Part shown: positions 58,279-64,000 of the stretch, piece after piece
Position numbering within the stretch: position 1 is the stretch's first letter
Layout: every line of letters begins with the position of its first letter
DNA from: Chamaecyparis obtusa
Taxonomy: Eukaryota; Streptophyta; Pinopsida; Cupressales; Cupressaceae
Direction: 5' to 3'
DNA: 64,000 nt
NCBI GenBank assembly: GCA_027943335.1
Contig: BSBK01009273.1
Location: forward strand, 675,501-739,500
Position numbers and translations under genes: made by a program
The notes under the pieces: generated by a model
What the model was told of the DNA's origin: nothing
Database searches by the model: none
What the model saw: only the letters and a program-made list of their open reading frames with translations

Positions 58279-59218
58279 GATGCCTTCCTCTCTCATTTTC
58301 TCCATCTCATCTCAAGCAATCAAGCTCTCAAGTTCTCAAGGTGATCAGTAAGCGTTCCATTCAAGCATTCAAGTCCTCTTCTCCATCCAAGTTCTCCATT
58401 GAAGATCAAGGATTCAAGCATTCAAGCCATTGAAGGGATTTGGTTCAAGCATTCAAGATTCATCATTCAAACCCTAGATCTAGCCATCATGATGGTGTGA
58501 TCTTCCTTCAAGATCCTTTGTTCATCTTCAAGATCCATTTCATTCTTCCCTCAAGGTGGATTCCAAGCATACAATCATGGAGGTTTGATTTACATTTATT
58601 GTGGTGTTCAAGCTTTCATATCAATATACTTGTTTACATTTCAAATGCAATTGCATATCTATTGAATTGCATAGCTTCATTGTTAGATTCATTTCTACTA
58701 CTTGCTAGCATTCTCTTATTTCAATTTCAATATTAAGGTTGATTCCAAACTGGGGTTTGACCAAGGCAAACCCCCCAAACAAACAACAAAACCATTTTTC
58801 TTGCAAGCATAGGTGTGGAATCTCGGATCTGAGAGCGAACTTGGATACCCTTTTCGGCAATCTTTCAAGATCTGCGAACAGAATCGGAATTGGACTTCAA
58901 ATAAATAATGTGGTCTTTGACCTTCTAAAAGGTCAAAGTCGACCTATGTGAATTTGGAGAAAATATTTCTGGGTTTTGTAGATCTCGCAGTTTTAGTTTG
59001 AAATTGCGAAAATCAATAATTTTTTAGATCGTTTGATAGGGTTTTCAACCGATTCTTTTTCGGAGGTAAGTACCTTTATTTCTTAATTTCAATATTAGTC
59101 ATATGCATTTACTTTCTATATCAATACAATTCAAATGTAAGTGTAAAATATTGGTTTTTGGGTCTCTTTTATGTGCAAACCATTGTTCTAGGACCCCATC
59201 CATATTTTATCCTCTACA

Positions 59219-59235
59219 TTTTGGCGAACCTGCGA
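59219..59235 (+). promoter_or_regulatory. Putative primer binding site of element H
   Basis: TTTTGGCGAACCTGCGA directly follows the LTR end. It partly resembles the TGGCGCC-type site of Athila/Tat gypsy elements. The tRNA is not identified. Confidence 0.5.
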
Positions 59236-59376
59236 TAGACAACTCTTTCTTTTTGGTGTTAGATCATTTGTTTTCTTGCATTAAGATTAGGTTTCTTTTA
59301 TGCCCTTGCATTTATATTTCAAAAATCCAAAAAAATTGTAAAACTTCTTTAAAAATACAAAAACATTTACATTTTC

Positions 59377-60473
59377 ATGCTTTTAGTATTCAACATGTAT
59401 GACTCTTGTTTTGAGTACTTTGATGAGGCTTTTGTTGTTCAAGATAATAGATACCTTAATGAGGTACATGGAAGTGAGGATGAAAATTGTGTGAATGAGA
59501 TCTTTATTGATTCTATTACTATTTCATCTTCCTCTACAACTTCTTCAATTGACCTTTACAAAGATGAGTTAGGGATTGATGATTATTCTTCTCCTAATAT
59601 ATGTCTTTTCTATGAGCCTAATTTTCCCTTTAGGGATCAAGCTTTAATGACTTATGACACTCCTACAATGCACTTTATGGATAGGGATGATAATCCTCCT
59701 ATTTGGGATGAACCTTTGGATTTCGATGTTGATTACTCCTTCCTCATGAAACCATTAAGGATAATCCTCCTATTTGGGATGAACCTTTATATTTCAATGT
59801 TGATTACTCTCTTCCTCATGAAGCCATTGTGGATAGTTCTACTTTTTGGGATGAACCCTTGGATCAATACATTGATTTATCTCCTCCTTGTGAAGAATTA
59901 TTAATACAAGAGGATGACATATGCTCTAAAACACACTTCCCTTATACGAAAGAAGATGACATTATACATCCTTCACCTCAATTTAGGATTCCTTCTAGTG
60001 ATGAGGCATTAGTGGAGAAAGGTAGGCATTCCCTTAACACTCTTCTCCTTAGTAGTGACCTTATGGAAAATCAAGATCCTACCTCACATCATTCTTACCA
60101 TAATATTACTTATCTCTATTCCAACCCTTTTCCCATTGTGGTTCCAAGTGTTCCTTTGGTTGTGTCTTCCATTCATATCATGTCCAACACTTTTCCTAGT
60201 ATTCCTAATCTTCATAATCTAGTTCCTAAACTTCCTAATCCTAATCCTATCTTTCCTAATGCGATTCCTAATTCTTCATCTTCTATTCCTAGTTCTTCTC
60301 ACACTTATGTGGAGGTTCAAACTATGGTTCATGATGTGCAAATATTCTTCAAAGTACCTTCTCCATATTATCCAATCCATAAATATAAAAGAAAAGAAAC
60401 TTCCCCTTTGAGATTTATTCATAATTTTACCCCTCACTGGGGGGCAAGAGGTATATTTCTTCCTGTCTTTTAG
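59377..60473 (+). pseudogene. Element H unknown ORF with WDEP repeats
   Basis: The frame opens at 59377 (MLLVFNMYDSCFEYFDEAF) soon after the primer site and shifts near 59745; it is then open to 60473 (RGIFLPVF). It encodes an acidic protein (about 365 codons in total) with three copies of a unit like NPPIWDEPL-F-VDYSLPHEAI at about 59690-59870, then a Pro/Asn/Ser-rich part with NLHNLVPKLPNPNPIFPN. No known domain is recognised. It takes the position of gag but shows no capsid motif or zinc knuckle. Confidence 0.65.
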
Positions 60474-62770
60474 AATCCATTATGTTCCTGCTTTGAGCTT
60501 AATTGGTTATTCTTTCATTTATATCAATGGTTTGTATTATGATAGCTTTTCATCTATTGCTCTCTTCTATTATTCAAGATATCTTTCCTAGGACATTTGT
60601 TTTGCAAAGGTATCCCTTACCTTTCATCCCTGGGGGGAAAGGTTCTTCCTTCTCTCTCTTTGTCTAGGGAACTGCTTTCCTTAGCTTAGTGGTCTTTGTT
60701 TATATTGCAATATTATTTCATCATATTGACAGATGTTTTGACTATGGATAACCTTCTTATATGAGAGGTTGTTGTCCTAAGTCAACACTTCTTCTCTATG
60801 TTGCAAATTATGTTCTTTATAAACTCTTACCCTTGCTTGGTGTTGGAGTTGTTTCCCTCATTCCAAAGATTCCTCTGCCTCTCCTTTGCAGGGGGCTTGA
60901 TGATTGAATCTTTGTTCCCGCCTTTGAAAGATGATATTTTATCTAACGCACTACTCTTTGGTGGGGGTCTTGTTGATAAGATCTCTTTCATTTGAGGATC
61001 CTTTTCCATGAGTGACATCTTTTTCATGATTATTTATACTCTTGGATGTAGGGGTCAATATCCCTCTCTATGAATATAGTATACGTTGTTGCAAATAGGA
61101 TATCTCCTTGCTTTGTGAAGTGGGTATCCTCTTCCATCTTTGTTCCTACACTTGGAGGGCAAGGATGCCTTCTCCTTCTCTTATGTTTTCACACATGAAG
61201 TAATAAATACGGATTGTGAGTTTGATAGAAGTGCTTTAGCCTCAGGGGCTTGGTATGATTTTCTATCTTAGTCAAATCTATGCATTGTTAATTCATGCAC
61301 ATATTCATGCTATGGTTTTGATCAAGAGGCTCCGATCTTAGCATTATCGGCATGCAGTAATAAATACGGATTGTGAGTTTGATAGAAGTACTTTAGCCTC
61401 AAGGGCTTGGTATGATTTTCTATCTTAGTCAAATCTATGCATTGTTATTTCATACTTGTTCATGCTAGGGTTTTGGTCTCGAGATTTTGATCTTAGCATT
61501 GCCAGCTTTTCACACATGGAGTAGCACATACAGATTGTGACTCTGGTAGAAGTACTTTAGCCTTGGAGGCTTGGTATGCTTTTCTATCTTATTCAAATCT
61601 ATGCATTGTTATTTCATCCAGTATTCTCTTCTTTTCTAGAGATTCACCTCTTTCCTTGGTTAAGCAATATCTATCTATTATGTGATATCCAATCATACAT
61701 GAAAATTATGGTTTGCATTTGAGGACCTATGTCTTTTTTTTACAAACCTTATTTGTTGTTTGACATTGGGTTTCCATGGTTGATACATCTCTCACCTTGG
61801 AAACTGAATAGTGTGCTATCCCTCATTAAGGGTTACTTTCTTTTCACTTCTTGCATGATATCTTTTACATTCGTCCCTTCCATGGCCTCAAAGGAGCTGT
61901 GACCTTCTTGGCTTGGATTGGGTGTTGTCTATGGATATTGTCTTGATGCTGAAGAAGGCTTTATCCTTGTTCTTTCTTTCCTTAACATGCCAAAATAGTA
62001 TGTTTTTGCCATATTGAGGGGGGCATATATAAGGTCTCCCTTGTACTATATTTTTTATTTTTACATGCTAAATCTTGGAAGGTAACGCACATAAGTTGCT
62101 AAATCCTGAAAAGACACGCATTCATATGCTAAATCTTTCGAAGGTAATGCACATAAGTTGCTAAATCATAAGGAGACACGCATTTTTCAAATTTTTCAAT
62201 ATGCTAAAACCTCTGAAGGTAACGCACATAAGTGGCTAAATCCTGAGAAGACACGCATTTCATATTCATAGTGATACAAGAAGGTGGATCTATGGATATT
62301 CCAGAAGCCGTCAGAAGATGCATTACAATTGCAAGCATAGTTTATGGGTGAACCTGTTGGGCTCTCCCTCCAGGGTGATTCACGGTAAGGTAGGCATCTT
62401 ACCGAGTGAGGTAATCACTTTCTCTTTTCTCTCTTTTTGCTTTCATGCTAGTAGGACTGGATCATGAAGCTATGTTGTCTATAGTGTTGCTCTTGTCTTT
62501 CTTATGTAATCATTTATGTTGTTATGATAGCTTTCCAAATATGATATTGAGAAATATTTCTTAGCAAGGTTTCTTATGCTAATTGATTTGGGTTGTGTAG
62601 TACTAACCCTTGTTCTTTTGTATACTCTCATGTATGTATGTTGAGTTAGAATCCTTGGTCTGGGGGCTTATGTCTTTAGCTAAGTGTTATTTTATCTCAT
62701 TTTGAATCCACTGGGATCTTTTCTCTCTTCTCTTTTACCAAGAGTTTGCATTGAATCCATACTCTTGCTA
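60474..62770 (+). repeat. H non-coding interior with two tandem repeat arrays
   Basis: No ORF is supported. Three tandem copies of a unit of about 150 bp (AATACGGATTGTGAGTTTGA...) lie at about 61188-61625. Three copies of a unit of about 60-75 bp (AGGTAACGCACATAAGTTGC...GACACGCATT) lie at 62065-62262. Confidence 0.75.
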
Positions 62771-62785
62771 AAGTGGGGGCTTAAT
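62771..62785 (+). promoter_or_regulatory. Polypurine tract of element H
   Basis: AAAGTGGGGGCTTAA immediately precedes the 3' LTR. Confidence 0.8.
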
Positions 62786-64000
62786 GTATCATCTTAAAAT
62801 GGAAGCACTTCCATGTTAAGAGCATTTAGCCCTCCGAGTAAGTGGTTTAGGGTCATGTTTGGCACCTTGATGGGATCTTTGCATGTATTTGGCTTTCTCC
62901 CCGCTTTCCACTTCTTCTCCGCGTTTGATTTCTCCATTCTAGGTGAAATTAGGGTTAAGGTCTTAAGGACTTTTCTGATTTTCTCTCTTTCATGACTCCT
63001 TTTTCTAGGTAGGATTCAGAAATGAGACCTCCTAGTCCTTCATCATATCATTCCGAGGATTTTCTGTCTATCCTAGACATCTAGTCTTGTTCAGACATCA
63101 ATTTCCCAGTTTCTAGCATCTTCTGGAACCTCTACTGCAAATCCTGCCAAAATTAGGGTTTGAGGTCAATGTCGACCTCGACCCTGACCAGGTCAGGGTC
63201 AACCTCGACCTTGACCTCTTCCTGCCAGAATTTCAAATTGTCATCTTTGGCAGTTTGACTTTCGGGATAATTATTTCTCCGCCTCCGGGTCGACTGTTTC
63301 GGGCTTCGAAATGGTAAATCCTTTAATTGCATTTAATCTAGGTATATTTTCTAAAGGTGAGAACCTAATTGGGATTTAATTCTCCAAGGTGGCCCATCTA
63401 GAGGAGTGTGCCCTAGATCACTATAAAAGGATGCCTTCCTCTCTCATTTTCTCCATCTCATCTCAAGCAATCAAACTCTCAAGTTCTCAAGGTGATCAAG
63501 TAAGCATTCCATTCAAGCATTCAAGTCCTCTTCTCCATCCAAGTTCTCCATTGAAGATCAAGGATTCAAGCATTCAAGCCATTGAAGGGATTTGGTTCAA
63601 GCATTCAAGATTCATCATTCAAACCCTAGATCTAGCCATCATGATGGTGTGATATTCTTTCAAGATCCTTTGTTCATCTTCAAGATCCATTTCATTCTTC
63701 CCTCAAGGTGGATTCCAAGCATACAATCATGGAGGTTTGATTTACATGTATTGTGGTGTTCAAGCTTTCATATCAATATACTTGTTTACATTTCAAATAC
63801 AATTGCATGTCTATTGAATTGCATAGCTTCATTGTTAGATTCATTTCTACTACTTGCTAGCATTCTCTTATTTCAAATTCAATATTAAGGTTGATTCCAA
63901 ACCGGGGTTTGACCAAGGCAAACGCCCCAAACAAACAACAAAACCATTTTTCTTGCAAGCACAGGTGTGGAATCTCGGATCTGAAAGCGAATTTGGATAC
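62786..64000 (+). repeat. Element H 3' LTR, 5' part
   Basis: The first 1,215 bp of the 3' LTR are visible, matching 57553-58860 apart from three fewer copies of the minisatellite. The rest lies outside the window. Confidence 0.9.

Larger units (their letters stand above)
57553..59218 (+). repeat. Element H 5' LTR
   Basis: The LTR is 1,666 bp and ends TCCTCTACA before the primer site. It has a TATA-like TATAAAAG at 58271-58278 (also at 63422 in the other copy), followed by a CT-rich leader, so transcription probably starts near 58300. Repeated CATTCAAG words (58340-58470) follow. Confidence 0.85.
57553..64000 (+). mobile_element. Element H: non-autonomous LTR retrotransposon (runs off the window)
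   Basis: Two LTRs start TGTATC(G/A)TCTTAAAATGG at 57553 and 62786. The first is followed by a primer-site-like TGGCGAACCTGCG, and the second is preceded by the tract AAAGTGGGGGCTTAA. The 3.6-kb interior has one repeat-rich unknown ORF and non-coding tandem repeats, with no pol. The LTRs agree closely (about 96-97% by eye) over the visible 1.2 kb except for a repeat-number difference. Confidence 0.85.

Noticed and set aside
61188..61625. CRISPR-like repeat array in H
   Set aside because: The units are adjacent tandem copies of about 150 bp without unique spacers, in a plant retroelement.

Overview
This window is plant-type intergenic DNA made almost wholly of nested LTR retrotransposons. I see no host gene, tRNA, rRNA or CRISPR array. 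The pieces are classic seed-plant retroelements: a Tat-like Ty3/gypsy element with an extra RNase H, a second broken gypsy element, two Ty1/copia elements, and several large elements that have LTRs but no reverse transcriptase. The deep nesting, long LTRs and AT-rich decayed coding regions suggest a large-genome seed plant, perhaps a gymnosperm. The species cannot be read from the sequence.

Left block (1-27645). Element A (+ strand) has LTRs about 3.2 kb long and a non-coding interior. Its 5' LTR is cut by the window start, and its 3' LTR (from 3680 to 24312) was split by element B. B (- strand, about 5150-22378) is a Tat-like gypsy element with gag, protease, an additional RNase H placed before the RT, RT with a decayed native RNase H, and integrase. 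B's 5' LTR was split by insert C (16417-21578), which has TG...CA ends and a decayed 5-bp target duplication but no visible LTR pair, and which carries one 1,111-codon unknown reading frame. A itself sits inside element D (+ strand; 24313-27457 visible), which ends in a 1,230-bp LTR. D interrupts a fragment of an H-type LTR (27458-27645).

Middle block (27717-49223). Element F is a - strand copia element with target duplication CCTTC. Its 3' LTR was split by element E (28035-36328, duplication AGGGG), a complete 8.3-kb element whose two frames encode a coiled-coil protein with five zinc knuckles and a large unknown protein, with no pol. F's gag-pol junction was split by copia element G (duplication TCCTC). 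An extra copy of G's LTR plus about 0.87 kb of F gag shows that this locus was later rearranged.

Right block (49224-64000). Element K is a decayed + strand gypsy with gag, protease and RT, cut off before RNase H and integrase, and interrupted by a 1,029-bp solo LTR (duplication AGTCC). Element H (57553 to beyond the window) is another non-autonomous LTR element with a repeat-rich unknown ORF.

The main point of interest is that E and D, and possibly C, encode members of one unknown large-protein family carried by elements without pol. They would have to borrow enzymes from autonomous relatives such as B, F, G or K. Every coding region is broken. In C, all 13 in-frame stops I read are TAG or TGA, which fits methylcytosine decay.
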